Shown here piece by piece: positions 16,673 to 25,317 of a stretch of DNA of 64,000 bases. The position numbers and the translations under genes were made by a program. The stretch lies in NCBI RefSeq assembly GCF_023373525.1, contig NZ_CP097218.1, forward strand, positions 1,116,001-1,180,000, given 5' to 3'. Position 1 is the first letter of the stretch. Every line of letters starts with the position of its first letter. Source of the DNA: Brachybacterium kimchii (lineage in GTDB: Bacteria > Actinomycetota > Actinomycetes > Actinomycetales > Dermabacteraceae). The notes under the pieces are model-generated. The model made no database searches. It was not told the DNA's origin and worked only from the letters and a program-made list of their open reading frames with translations.

Positions 16673-17875
16673 ATGCGCGTCGACCTGTTGACCAAGGAGT
16701 ACCCGCCGGAGATCTACGGGGGAGCGGGCGTGCACGCCGCCGAGCTCACCCGGGTGCTGCGCGAGCACGTCGAGGTCCAGGTGCGCTGCTTCGGCGCGCC
16801 CCGCGAGGAGGCGGACACCACGGCCTACGAGGCTCCCGCGGACCTCGAGGGCGCGAACTCGGCGCTGCGCACCATGGGCACGGACCTGCCGATGGCCGCG
16901 GACTGCGCGGGCACCGACCTCGTGCACTCCCACACCTGGTACGCGAACTTCGCGGGACACCTCGCCTCCCTGCTCCACGGCGTGCCGCACGTGCTGAGCG
17001 CCCACTCGCTGGAGCCGCTGCGCCCGTGGAAGGCCGAGCAGCTGGGCGGCGGCTACGCGCTGAGCTCCTTCGTCGAGCGCACCGCCTACGAGGGCGCCGC
17101 CGGCGTCATCGCGGTCTCCGCCGGCATGCGCGCGGACATCCTGCGCTCCTACCCGAGCGTCGATCCCGCGAAGGTGCACGTCGTGCACAACGGGATCGAC
17201 ATCGACACCTGGCAGCCGAACCCCTCGACCGACGCCCTGACCTCCCGGGGGATCGACCCCGACGCCCCGATGATCGTGTTCGTGGGCCGCATCACCCGCC
17301 AGAAGGGCCTGCCCTATTTCCTGCGCGCGGTGCGAGAGCTGCCGCCGGAGGCCCAGGTCGTGCTGTGCGCGGGCGCTCCCGACACCCCGGAGATCGCCGC
17401 CGAGGTCGACTCCCTGGTCTCCGAGCTGCAGTCCACGCGCGAGGGCGTGCACCTGATCTCGGAGATGCTCCCGCGCGGCGAGCTCACCCAGATCCTCAGT
17501 CACGCGACCACCTTCGTGTGCCCGAGCATCTACGAGCCGCTGGGCATCGTGAACCTCGAGGCCATGGCGTGCGGGATCCCGGTGGTCGCGAGCGCGACGG
17601 GCGGCATCCCCGAGGTCGTGGTCGACGGGGAGACGGGGTACCTGGTGCCCCTCGAGCAGGCGCAGGACGGCACCGGGACGCCGCTCGACCCCGAGCGCTT
17701 CGTCGCGGATCTCGCGGGCGCCCTCACCCGCATGATCGGCGACCCCGAGCGCGCCCGGCAGATGGGTGCGGCCTCGCGTCGCCGCGCCGCCGAGCACTTC
17801 TCGTGGACGGCGATCGCCGAGCGCACGCTCGAGGTCTACGAGACGGTGCTGCAGGAGCACGCGGCGCGGAGCTGA
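16673..17875 (+). CDS. glgA: GlgM/GlgA-type ADP-glucose glycosyltransferase
   Basis: A 400-residue GT4 retaining glycosyltransferase of the actinobacterial glgA_Coryne type. The start MRVDLLTKEYPPEIYGGAGV is diagnostic; GRITRQKG, the CPSIYEPLGIVNLEAMACG donor-binding segment and the final region match the family. The mycobacterial orthologue Rv1212c was reassigned as GlgM, which makes alpha-maltose 1-phosphate from ADP-glucose and glucose 1-phosphate, so the older name glycogen synthase may be misleading. CAGGAGGAG lies just before the ATG. The gene is divergent from glgC. A maltokinase-cap-like protein at 48.4 kb hints that a GlgE-type pathway may exist in this organism, but glgE is not in the window. 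Confidence 0.9.
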   Translation: MRVDLLTKEYPPEIYGGAGVHAAELTRVLREHVEVQVRCFGAPREEADTTAYEAPADLEGANSALRTMGTDLPMAADCAGTDLVHSHTWYANFAGHLASLLHGVPHVLSAHSLEPLRPWKAEQLGGGYALSSFVERTAYEGAAGVIAVSAGMRADILRSYPSVDPAKVHVVHNGIDIDTWQPNPSTDALTSRGIDPDAPMIVFVGRITRQKGLPYFLRAVRELPPEAQVVLCAGAPDTPEIAAEVDSLVSELQSTREGVHLISEMLPRGELTQILSHATTFVCPSIYEPLGIVNLEAMACGIPVVASATGGIPEVVVDGETGYLVPLEQAQDGTGTPLDPERFVADLAGALTRMIGDPERARQMGAASRRRAAEHFSWTAIAERTLEVYETVLQEHAARS

Positions 17876-17904
17876 CCCGCCGCGGCCATCGGGCCGCGCG
17901 TCAG
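17872..17904. terminator. Imperfect hairpin between convergent genes
   Basis: CTGACCCGCCGCGGCC and GGGCCGCGCGTCAG form an imperfect stem around a 3-nt loop, and the structure contains both convergent stop codons. It may terminate glgA and the opposing gene. Confidence 0.45.
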
Positions 17905-18707
17905 CCGAGCTCGTCGGCGATCACGAGGCCGACGGTCTCGGTGAGCGCCTCGCGCGCCCCGTCGCGCAGGTCGCGCAGCACCTCGCGGCGCTCGGTCTCC
18001 TCGCCGAGGCCGCGGGTGAGCGCGGATCCGGTGTCGAGCTCCTGATCGGCCAGCAGCAGGGTGCGCGCGGCGAGCGTCAGCAGATGCTCGGCCGCGGGGC
18101 CGACGTGCCGCGGCAGGGGCACGGAGGTCCAGGTCGCCGGCAGCGCCTGCAGCCCGATCGCCTCCTCGGGGACGAGGTCGAGCTCGACGGTGCCCGAGGC
18201 CGCGCGCTGCAGGGACCGCAGGAACTGGTCCCGGGCCCCTCCGGAACTCGGCACCGGTGCGGGGGCGCCGCCGCGCGCGGGGATCCGCCGCCAGGAGACG
18301 AGGGTCCCGCGGGTGCCGTCCGGGCCGAGCGCGTCGGTGAGGGGGACGAGCGTGTGGTCGGCCATCCCGGCCGCGCTCACCACGATCGCCTGCTCGGCCT
18401 CGAGAGCGGAGGCGACGGCCTCGGGCGGGCCGACGAGCCCCGCGATGCGCCCGGCGACCGGGAGCACGAGGTGGACCTGGGCGAGCGGCAGGCGGCGCAG
18501 CCCCGTCATCCAGTCGAAGAGGTCCTCGCCGCCCCCGGTCGTCTGCCGGTGCCCGCTGCCCTGGGACAGCACCGCCGCGTCGTCGGGGCCGATGTCCCCG
18601 CGCAGATAGGCGGCGCTCCACAGCACGAGCGCCGCGGCGCGCGGCAGCGCGAGGGCCTCGGGATCGGGTCGCGCACCGGTCTCGTCGTGCTCGGGCAGGG
18701 AGCTCAT
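17901..18707 (-). CDS. Conserved hypothetical protein coupled to RNB ribonuclease
   Basis: A 268-residue protein without a motif I can assign. It is Leu/Ala-rich, soluble, and opens with an acidic segment followed by ALVLWSAAYLRGDIGPDDAA. Its ATG overlaps the stop of the RNB-domain gene (ATGA), which implies co-expression and possibly physical partnership. The middle part contains ARGGAPAPVPSSGG, probably a flexible linker between two alpha/beta halves. The stop is in a hairpin shared with glgA. Function unknown. Confidence 0.6.
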   Translation of the reverse strand: MSSLPEHDETGARPDPEALALPRAAALVLWSAAYLRGDIGPDDAAVLSQGSGHRQTTGGGEDLFDWMTGLRRLPLAQVHLVLPVAGRIAGLVGPPEAVASALEAEQAIVVSAAGMADHTLVPLTDALGPDGTRGTLVSWRRIPARGGAPAPVPSSGGARDQFLRSLQRAASGTVELDLVPEEAIGLQALPATWTSVPLPRHVGPAAEHLLTLAARTLLLADQELDTGSALTRGLGEETERREVLRDLRDGAREALTETVGLVIADELG

Positions 18708-20269
18708 GACGCGGGCCCCTCGTCCGCTGCGCCCGCGGTGGCCCCGTCGGCCCCGACGGGCACGAAACGCGCTCCCGCCCCAGCCACGTCGACGGCCTCG
18801 AGCCGGATGCGCAGGGCCTCGCCGAGCTCGCCGTCGGTCTCGACCCAGGCCGTGACGGGCGGATCCAGGAGCTGCACCTCGACGCGGACCGGGGACGTCC
18901 CGTGGTCCCTCTTCCCGCCCTCGTGCTTCTCGTCGTCCTTCTTCTCGCCCCCGCGGCGGTCGATGATCGTCCCCTCGAAGGTCTCGCCGACGAGCCCGGC
19001 GAGCGCGGTGCGCTCCACGAGGTCCAGGGCACGGCGCTCGAGGCTGCCCGCCACCGAGCCCGTGGCCTGCATGATCTCGGGGATCAGGGGGAGCGCCGCC
19101 GCGAGCGCGGGCGGCACCTCCTCGCCGCGCGCATGGTGCAGGCAGGTCAGCAGCACGAAGCGGTCGACGAGCCGGCGCAGGGGCGCGGTCGCATGGGCGT
19201 AGGGCGCGCCGAGCGCCGCCTGCTCGGCGTCCTCCGGGAGCTCGTCGGCGTGGGCGAAGGCCGCGTAGGCGGCGCCGCGGAACAGCGACGCGGCCTGGTT
19301 GAGCAGGGCGAGATGGCGGGGATCGTGCCAGTCCAGGGTGCGCAGGAAGGCGCCGTAGTCGAGGTCCTCGGACCAGGGCACGCCGAGGGCCGCGGCCTGG
19401 CGGCGGAAGCGCTCGACGTTCTCCTCGGGGGCTGGCGGCATCGTGCGCAGGATGCCCGCGCCCCCGCGGATCATGAGATCGGCCGCGGCCATGCCGGTCA
19501 TGAGCGAGATCTGCGCGTTCGCGTCCTCGATGGGGAGGATGCTGCGCCAGGTGAGGCGCACGCGGTCCCCGTCGGCCTCGACGTCCTGCTCGGGGATGTT
19601 GAGGCTCGCGCCGCCGCGCTCGGCCTCCTTCCGGGTGCGCAGGGCGCCGATCTCCTGGAGCAGCAGCATCATCGGGTGGCCGTCGCCGGCGTCGATCCCG
19701 TCCTGCACGGCGTCGTAGGCGAGCTTCTCGCGCGAGCGGACGACCGCCCGTCCGAGCGACGTCCCCGTGACCGTCCCGCTCCGGTCCAGGCGCAGGTCCC
19801 ACACGAACGCGGGGGCCGCCTGGTCCGGCAGCAGCGAGGCCGCGCCCTCGGAGATCGCCGTCGGGTGCAGGGGGATCCTGCGGTCGGGGAGGTAGACGGT
19901 CTCGCCGCGGCGGCGGGCCTCGGCGTCGAGCACGGAGTCCAGGGCGACGAACAGGGGCACGTCGGCGATCGCGTAGCGCACCCGATAGCCGTCCTCCGTG
20001 CGCTCGAGGTGCATGGCCTGGTCGAGATCCGTCGAGGTCGCCGGGTCGAGCGTCACGAAGGGGACGTCGGTCGCGTCCTCATGGGCGTCGGCGCCCTCGC
20101 GCCAGGCGCCGGCCGCCGCCTCGGCGGCCGCGAGCACCTCGGCGGGGAACTCGACGCTCGGCGCGCCGTCGGCCGCGGCGTCGGCGAGCAGCGCGTCGAT
20201 CGCGGCGGCGATCTCCGAGGCGGCGACGGAGCCCTTCGGGGCGCGCAGGGACACGGGACGGTGGGGCAC
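18704..20269 (-). CDS. RNB-domain ribonuclease (RNase II/R family)
   Basis: A 521-residue protein built mainly of the RNB catalytic domain. The signature TLDPATSTDLDQAM carries the metal-binding aspartates, followed by RYAIADVPLFV, RRGETVYLPDRRIPLHP and, later, PYAHATAPLRRLVDR. The N-terminal cold-shock domains of RNase R are absent and the C terminus replaces the S1 domain with a short beta region interrupted by a charged linker rich in Lys, Glu, Asp and His. It is shorter than Escherichia coli RNase II (644). Such compact RNB proteins are common in actinobacteria and are thought to be 3'-5' exoribonucleases. It is translationally coupled to the hypothetical gene downstream. Confidence 0.85.
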   Translation of the reverse strand: MPHRPVSLRAPKGSVAASEIAAAIDALLADAAADGAPSVEFPAEVLAAAEAAAGAWREGADAHEDATDVPFVTLDPATSTDLDQAMHLERTEDGYRVRYAIADVPLFVALDSVLDAEARRRGETVYLPDRRIPLHPTAISEGAASLLPDQAAPAFVWDLRLDRSGTVTGTSLGRAVVRSREKLAYDAVQDGIDAGDGHPMMLLLQEIGALRTRKEAERGGASLNIPEQDVEADGDRVRLTWRSILPIEDANAQISLMTGMAAADLMIRGGAGILRTMPPAPEENVERFRRQAAALGVPWSEDLDYGAFLRTLDWHDPRHLALLNQAASLFRGAAYAAFAHADELPEDAEQAALGAPYAHATAPLRRLVDRFVLLTCLHHARGEEVPPALAAALPLIPEIMQATGSVAGSLERRALDLVERTALAGLVGETFEGTIIDRRGGEKKDDEKHEGGKRDHGTSPVRVEVQLLDPPVTAWVETDGELGEALRIRLEAVDVAGAGARFVPVGADGATAGAADEGPAS

Positions 20270-20312
20270 GGCGGCCTCCTGTTTCGCAGGGCCGGGATCG
20301 GGCCCGGTCAGT

Positions 20313-21707
20313 CTACGAGCGCCCGCCCTCCTCGGCGACGACGTGCTGGGCGTCCTCGGTCTCGATCTCGTCGGCCGAGACGAAGGGGACCCGGCCCGAG
20401 AGCACCTCGGTGACGCGCTCGCGGTCGATCGTCCGGGTGAGCGTGCCGATCACGACGGTGGCGATCGCGTTGCCCGCGAAGTTCGTGATCGCGCGCGCCT
20501 CGGACATGAAGCGGTCGATGCCCACGATCACCGCGACGCCCGGCACGAGGTCCGCCCGGTGCGCCGCGAGACCGCCCGCGAGCGTCGCGAGGCCCGCCCC
20601 GGAGACGCCCGCGGCGCCCTTCGAGGCGATGATCATGAACACCAGCAGGCCGATCTGCTGCGGGATCGTCATCGGCATCTTCATGGCATCGGCCACGAAG
20701 ATCGACGCCATCGTCAGGTAGATCGCGGTGCCGTCGAGGTTGAAGGAGTAGCCCGTGGGCACCACGATGCCGACGGTCGACTTCTTCACGCCCATGTGCT
20801 CCATCTTCGCCATCAGCGTGGGCAGCGCGGACTCCGAGGAGCTCGTGGCCACGATGAGGATGAACTCCTGGACCAGGTACTTCAGCAGCGAGAACACGTT
20901 CACGCGGGCCACGGCGAACAGCACCAGGCCGAGGATGCCGACCACGAAGATGATGCACGTGATGTAGAAGCCGATCATGAGCTTCACGAGCTCCCACACG
21001 GCGCCCACGCCCGAGGAGCCCACCACGGCGGACATCGCCCCGAACGCACCGATCGGGGCGAGCCAGAGGATCATCATCAGCACGCGGAAGATGACGCGGC
21101 GCGCGATCTCGACGGCCTCGAGGGCCACCTCGGCCGTGCGTCCGCCCACGCCCTGGATGCCGAAGCCCACGAGCAGCGCCACGAGCAGCGCCTGCAACAC
21201 GGAGCCCTCGGTGAGGGAGCTCGCGAGGGTCTCGGGGATGATCGAGGCGACGAAGTCGGCGAGTCCGCCGGCCTCCTCGGCGTCCTTCACGTACTTGCTG
21301 ACGTCGCCGTCCGTGGGGATCGTGAGGCCCTGCCCGGGCTGCAGGATGTTGCCGACGACCAGCCCGATCGCGAGGGCGAACGTGGACATGACGAGGAAGT
21401 AGACGAGGGCGAGGACGCCGATGCGGCCGACCGTCGCCGCACTGCGCACCGAGCCGATCCCCAGCACGATCGTGCAGAAGATGATCGGCGCGATCATCAT
21501 CTTGATGAGGGAGACGAAGAGGTCGCCGAGGATCTTGAACGAGGCGGCCGTCTCCGGCGCGACGAGACCGAAGCCGATGCCCGCGAGCACCGCGACGATC
21601 ACGGCGATGTAGAGGAAGTGCGGGCTGACCCGTCGGCGCTTCGGCGTCGACGACTCCTCGCGGGGCATCGGGGCCGACGGGTCGGCGGCCGGGTCGGGAT
21701 GTGCCAT
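20313..21707 (-). CDS. Cation:dicarboxylate symporter (DctA/GltP family)
   Basis: A 464-residue DAACS-family secondary transporter for C4-dicarboxylates or glutamate/aspartate, driven by protons or sodium. Eight or so hydrophobic segments are visible. The serine-rich re-entrant motif ATSSSESALPTLM and the NLDGTAIY motif that form the substrate and cation sites are both present. The 35-residue N-terminal cytoplasmic tail and acidic C-terminal tail are variable. The ATG at 21707 is preceded by AAGGAG. No regulator is adjacent. Confidence 0.9.
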   Translation of the reverse strand: MAHPDPAADPSAPMPREESSTPKRRRVSPHFLYIAVIVAVLAGIGFGLVAPETAASFKILGDLFVSLIKMMIAPIIFCTIVLGIGSVRSAATVGRIGVLALVYFLVMSTFALAIGLVVGNILQPGQGLTIPTDGDVSKYVKDAEEAGGLADFVASIIPETLASSLTEGSVLQALLVALLVGFGIQGVGGRTAEVALEAVEIARRVIFRVLMMILWLAPIGAFGAMSAVVGSSGVGAVWELVKLMIGFYITCIIFVVGILGLVLFAVARVNVFSLLKYLVQEFILIVATSSSESALPTLMAKMEHMGVKKSTVGIVVPTGYSFNLDGTAIYLTMASIFVADAMKMPMTIPQQIGLLVFMIIASKGAAGVSGAGLATLAGGLAAHRADLVPGVAVIVGIDRFMSEARAITNFAGNAIATVVIGTLTRTIDRERVTEVLSGRVPFVSADEIETEDAQHVVAEEGGRS

Positions 21708-21959
21708 GGTGGCGCTCCTTCGCGTCGTGGGGGGGGTAGGAGGAGAAGGGATCGGGGGGATCAGGGGATCGGCGCCGCGCACGGCGTCCGCGACCCCGGG
21801 CACCCTACCGTCCCGGTCACCGGGGCGAGCGGCTTCTCCGGAGATCGGGCAGGCGGTCGGGGCGCGTCGACGGTCGCGACGCATCGAGGGCCAGGACGAC
21901 GGTCGGTCCTGCGTTCGGGCCGGGTCGGGTCGCTGCACGGGAGTCGGTCCCGGAGCCGA

Positions 21960-21965
21960 TAGGCT
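21960..21965 (+). promoter_or_regulatory. -10 element for a leaderless ABC-ATPase transcript
   Basis: TAGGCT is followed by 7 nt and the ATG at 21973, the TANNNT-N7-ATG layout of leaderless transcripts. It also fixes the start codon because no Shine-Dalgarno is visible. Confidence 0.6.
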
Positions 21966-21972
21966 TTCAGCC

Positions 21973-22764
21973 ATGTCCGAGGCTGCTGCACTCACCGATG
22001 TCGTCGTCCGCCGTGGCGGGAGGAACCTGCTGGACGGGCTCACCGTCAGCATCGGGGAGGGTGAGCGCTGGGTGGTGCTGGGCCCCAACGGGGCCGGCAA
22101 GTCGACGATGATCCGCCTGCTCGCCTCCCGCATGCACCCCACCTCCGGCGCGGTCGAACTGCTCGCCGAGCGCCTGGGCAGGATCGACGTCTTCGAGCTG
22201 CGGCCCCTCATCGGCCTCGCGAGCCAGGAGCTCGCCGACACCGTCCCCGGGCACGAGAAGGTCCTCGACGTGGTGGTCACCGCCGGCTACGGGGTCGTCG
22301 GCCGCTGGCGCGAGGAGTACGAGGACCTCGATCTCGACCGCGCGCGCATGCTGCTCGACGCCTTCGGCGTCCTCGACCTCGAGGGCCGCGCCTTCGGCAC
22401 CCTCTCCACGGGGGAGCGCAAGCGCGTGCTCTCGGCGCGCGCCCTCATGACCGACCCCGAGCTGCTGCTCCTGGACGAGCCCGCCTCGGGTCTGGACCTG
22501 GGCGGCCGCGAGGAGCTCGTGCGGAACCTCGCGCGCCTCGCGAAGGATCCGGCGACCCCGGTGACCGTGCTGGTCACCCATCACGTCGAGGAGATCCCGC
22601 CGGGGTACACGCACGCCCTGCTGCTGCGCGACGGGAAGGCGGTCGCCGCCGGCCCGATCGACGAGACCCTCACCTCGCAGAACCTCACGCGCACCTTCGG
22701 GCTGCCGCTGGTGGTCGAGCGCCACGGCGAGCGCTTCAGCGCCCGCTCCGTGCAGCTGGACTGA
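21973..22764 (+). CDS. Stand-alone ABC transporter ATP-binding protein
   Basis: A 263-residue nucleotide-binding domain with Walker A GPNGAGKST (about residues 37-45), a Q-loop (SQEL), the signature LSTGERKRVL (canonical LSGGQ varied to LSTGE), Walker B LLLLDEP and a switch histidine in THHVEE. It resembles the single-domain ATPases of the YlmA/ModF-like group (molybdenum or iron-type naming in databases). No permease or binding protein gene is nearby; the next gene, 1 bp later, is an RNA methyltransferase. Partner and substrate unknown. Confidence 0.85.
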   Translation: MSEAAALTDVVVRRGGRNLLDGLTVSIGEGERWVVLGPNGAGKSTMIRLLASRMHPTSGAVELLAERLGRIDVFELRPLIGLASQELADTVPGHEKVLDVVVTAGYGVVGRWREEYEDLDLDRARMLLDAFGVLDLEGRAFGTLSTGERKRVLSARALMTDPELLLLDEPASGLDLGGREELVRNLARLAKDPATPVTVLVTHHVEEIPPGYTHALLLRDGKAVAAGPIDETLTSQNLTRTFGLPLVVERHGERFSARSVQLD

Positions 22765-22765
22765 G

Positions 22766-23659
22766 ATGGGAGCATCGGCACCGGAGGGCCCCGACGCCCC
22801 CGGTTCGCAGATCGTCCCGATCACGACGCTCGAGGACCCCCGGCTCGACGACTACCTGCGCATGACCGACGTGCGGCTGCGCGCGAGCATGGAGGTCGAG
22901 CGCGGACTGTTCATGGCGGAGAGCTTCCACGTGATCGAGCGGGCGATGGACGCCGGCTGCGTCCCGCGCTCCTTCCTCATGTCCTCCCGCTGGGTGGAGC
23001 AGTTCGCGCCCCTGTTCACGCGCTTCCCCGAGGTGCCGGTGTTCGTGGGCGAGGAGGCCCTGCTCGAGTCCCTCACGGGGTTCCACCTGCACCGCGGTGC
23101 GCTCGCGGCCATGCAGCGGCCCGTGCTGCCGACCGCTGCGGAGCTGCTGAGCACGGCGCGCACGGTCGCGGTGCTCGAGAACATCGTGGACCACACGAAT
23201 GTTGGCGCCATGTTCCGCTCGGCCGCCGCGCTCGACGTCGACGCCGTGCTCGTCACCCCGCGCTGCGCGGATCCCCTGTACCGCCGCTCCCTCCGCGTCT
23301 CGATGGGCACCGTCTTCCAGGTGCCGTGGACGCGCCTCGGCGCCTGGCCGCATGCGCCGCATCCTCCGGGCGAGGACACGGTGCACGACGGCGTCGACCT
23401 GCTGCACGACGCCGGCTTCGACGTGCTCGCCCTGGCGCTCACCGAGCAGGCCACGGCGCTCGACGAGGTGGACCTGGGTGCCGGCCGCAAGGTCGCGCTC
23501 GTCCTCGGCGCCGAGGGCCACGGCCTCGAGCCGTCCACCTTGAAAGCGGTCGACGAGCACGTGGTCATCCCCATGAGCGGCGCGGTCGACTCCCTCAACG
23601 TCGCCGCCGCGAGCGCCGTGGTGTTCTGGCAGCGACGGGCGGCCGTCAGGGCGGGCTGA
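22766..23659 (+). CDS. TrmH/SpoU-family RNA 2'-O-methyltransferase
   Basis: A 297-residue SPOUT methyltransferase. The N-terminal ~110 residues form a substrate-binding domain, followed by the trefoil-knot domain with motif 1 VLENIVDHTNVGAMFRSA, motif 2 LVLGAEGHGL and motif 3 IPMSGAVDSLNVAAASAV. These motifs hold the SAM pocket and the catalytic Arg. It probably methylates a ribose in rRNA or tRNA; the exact nucleotide cannot be told. The ATG is 1 bp past the upstream stop, so the gene is co-transcribed with the ABC ATPase. Confidence 0.88.
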   Translation: MGASAPEGPDAPGSQIVPITTLEDPRLDDYLRMTDVRLRASMEVERGLFMAESFHVIERAMDAGCVPRSFLMSSRWVEQFAPLFTRFPEVPVFVGEEALLESLTGFHLHRGALAAMQRPVLPTAAELLSTARTVAVLENIVDHTNVGAMFRSAAALDVDAVLVTPRCADPLYRRSLRVSMGTVFQVPWTRLGAWPHAPHPPGEDTVHDGVDLLHDAGFDVLALALTEQATALDEVDLGAGRKVALVLGAEGHGLEPSTLKAVDEHVVIPMSGAVDSLNVAAASAVVFWQRRAAVRAG

Positions 23660-23687
23660 GACCCTCTTTCGACCCGCTTCCCGCTGG

Positions 23688-24470
23688 TCAGCTGCCGCGG
23701 CGCGCGAGCAGGCTGAAGCTGTTGGGGAGGCGACCGTCCCAGGCCGCCGCGGGCTCCGCGTCGTCGGGTCGCCAGAACGGCTCCGGATGCTCCTCGAGCT
23801 GCTCGAGGACGAAGCCCGCCCGCACGATCGCCATCACGGTCCCGGCGAGCGTGCGCTGATGCTCGGTGGCCCCGCGAGCGGGGAAGGTGTCGTTGACGTG
23901 GCGGGACGCGAAATAGCCGCGGTCCTCCCTCACGCGCGGCGCATCGGCGTCCCACGTCCACAGCGGCACGAGCGGGTGCGCCTCATGGACGAACAGGTGG
24001 CCGCCGGGCCGCAGCAGCCGGTGCATCTCCGTCGCCCACGCCTCGAGGTCCTCGTTCCAGATCAGTGCACCCTTGCCCGTGTAGACGAGGTCGGCGGACG
24101 CGGGATCGAGGCCCGTGTCCGGGAGCTCCGCGACGGTGTAGCGCGCGGCGACGCCCAGCTCGTCGGCCCGGCGCTGCGCCGCCGTCACCGCTGTCGGCGA
24201 GTAGTCGACGCCCAGCACCGAGGCGGCGCCGAGGCGCAGCAGCGCGTGGTCGTCGATGCCGTGCCCGCTCTGCGGGTGGATCACCTCGGCATGCTCGACG
24301 AGCCCGCTGAGGAGACGCTCCTCGCACTGCAGCAGACGTGCCGTGCGCGCCTCGACGAGCAGGCTCTCGTACTCGCGCACGTGCTTGTGGGAGGCGTCGT
24401 CCCATGCGCGCCGGGTCTCGTCGTAGGTGCCCATGGCTTCGCGGGCGTCCATGGGGTCACTGGTGTCCAT
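23688..24470 (-). CDS. SAM-dependent methyltransferase (class I)
   Basis: A 260-residue class I methyltransferase. Motif I is unusual: in place of a classical GxGxG there is SGHGIDDHALLRLGA, after which VLGVDYSPTAV gives the acidic residue that binds the SAM ribose. ADLVYTGKGALIW corresponds to motif IV and HRLLRPGGHLFVHEAHPL to post-motif. ATG 24470 is used; ATGs at 24452 and 24434 are alternatives and none has a convincing Shine-Dalgarno. Substrate unknown. It converges on the TrmH-type gene with 28 bp between stops. Confidence 0.78.
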   Translation of the reverse strand: MDTSDPMDAREAMGTYDETRRAWDDASHKHVREYESLLVEARTARLLQCEERLLSGLVEHAEVIHPQSGHGIDDHALLRLGAASVLGVDYSPTAVTAAQRRADELGVAARYTVAELPDTGLDPASADLVYTGKGALIWNEDLEAWATEMHRLLRPGGHLFVHEAHPLVPLWTWDADAPRVREDRGYFASRHVNDTFPARGATEHQRTLAGTVMAIVRAGFVLEQLEEHPEPFWRPDDAEPAAAWDGRLPNSFSLLARRGS

Positions 24471-24482
24471 GGAAGGAGGCAA

Positions 24483-24522
24483 GCACTCGTCGAGCGCGCT
24501 GTCCAGGCGTTTCGACGAGTGC
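24483..24522. terminator. 11-bp hairpin after the hypothetical gene
   Basis: GCACTCGTCGA at 24483-24493 and TCGACGAGTGC at 24512-24522 form a perfect 11-bp stem with an 18-nt loop. It begins 17 nt past the stop of the gene at 24539-25207 and ends 13 nt before the methyltransferase ATG. It can act as a terminator, or as a leader structure for the methyltransferase. Confidence 0.5.
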
Positions 24523-24538
24523 CGGGTGCGCTGCTGAT

Positions 24539-25207
24539 TCAGAACAGCGGCCTCGCCCCGGTGGGCTGGGGGATCTCGACGCCGTGCAGCCCGAGCGCCT
24601 CCTGCGCGCGCTCGGGCCCGTCGCACACACGAGCACCAGGGGAGTAGGCGGCGCGCTCGAGGGCGAGGAAGTCCCGCGCCTCTCCTCCGGTCCCGCTTCT
24701 GAGGGGTCCGCCCGTCCCCACGTCGTCGCGCTCCTCCCGGGCGAGGAACGGGGGCAGCACGTCCGGGTGCGGGTGCTGCTCGCCGGGCGCGGCGCCCGGA
24801 CGGCGGTCGGGGAGGATCCTGTGCTGCACGAGGTCGAAGGCGTTGATGTCGAGCGATGCGGCGAGCTCCGCGAGGTCGTGCCGTGCGATCTCGGCGCCCA
24901 GCCCGGTGAGGTTCGCATGGAATGCCTGGCCCGCGGCGCACGCCTCGACGTCGGTGTACTTCCAGATGGGGATGCCCTGCCCACCGCCCGCGGCATCACC
25001 GCCCTCACCGCTCTCGTCGCCCTCGTCGAGGGGATATCGCCGCAGCGCCTCCCGCACGAAGGCGGCGATCCGAGGCACCGGCGGCACCGCCGTGCCGGTC
25101 TCGCCCCAGGCGTGATCGGCGGCGAAGATGTGCTGGTTGAGGGCGGCGCAGGCGTCGATGGGATCAGAGGGGACGGGGCCGAGCCAGAATCCGAGTCGAT
25201 AGAGCAT
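24539..25207 (-). CDS. Hypothetical protein
   Basis: A 222-residue soluble protein I do not recognise. It opens with MLYRLGFWLGPVPSDP, contains an acidic Gly-rich insertion (DEGDESGEGGDAAGGG) in the middle and a PIWKYTDVE segment, and ends with a Pro/Gly-rich stretch. Codon usage is like that of its neighbours, and the opening pattern resembles small actinobacterial proteins of unknown role found singly. No signal peptide or membrane segment. Not clearly in an operon. Confidence 0.55.
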   Translation of the reverse strand: MLYRLGFWLGPVPSDPIDACAALNQHIFAADHAWGETGTAVPPVPRIAAFVREALRRYPLDEGDESGEGGDAAGGGQGIPIWKYTDVEACAAGQAFHANLTGLGAEIARHDLAELAASLDINAFDLVQHRILPDRRPGAAPGEQHPHPDVLPPFLAREERDDVGTGGPLRSGTGGEARDFLALERAAYSPGARVCDGPERAQEALGLHGVEIPQPTGARPLF

Positions 25208-25317
25208 GCGGCAAGCATGGCGCTGTGCTCCCCGCGCCCCTCCCGGTCATCCACACCACCGTTCCTCCACAAGGATCGGCGCTGGTCGGAGCGACTCCGG
25301 TCAGGGAGCGATTCCGG

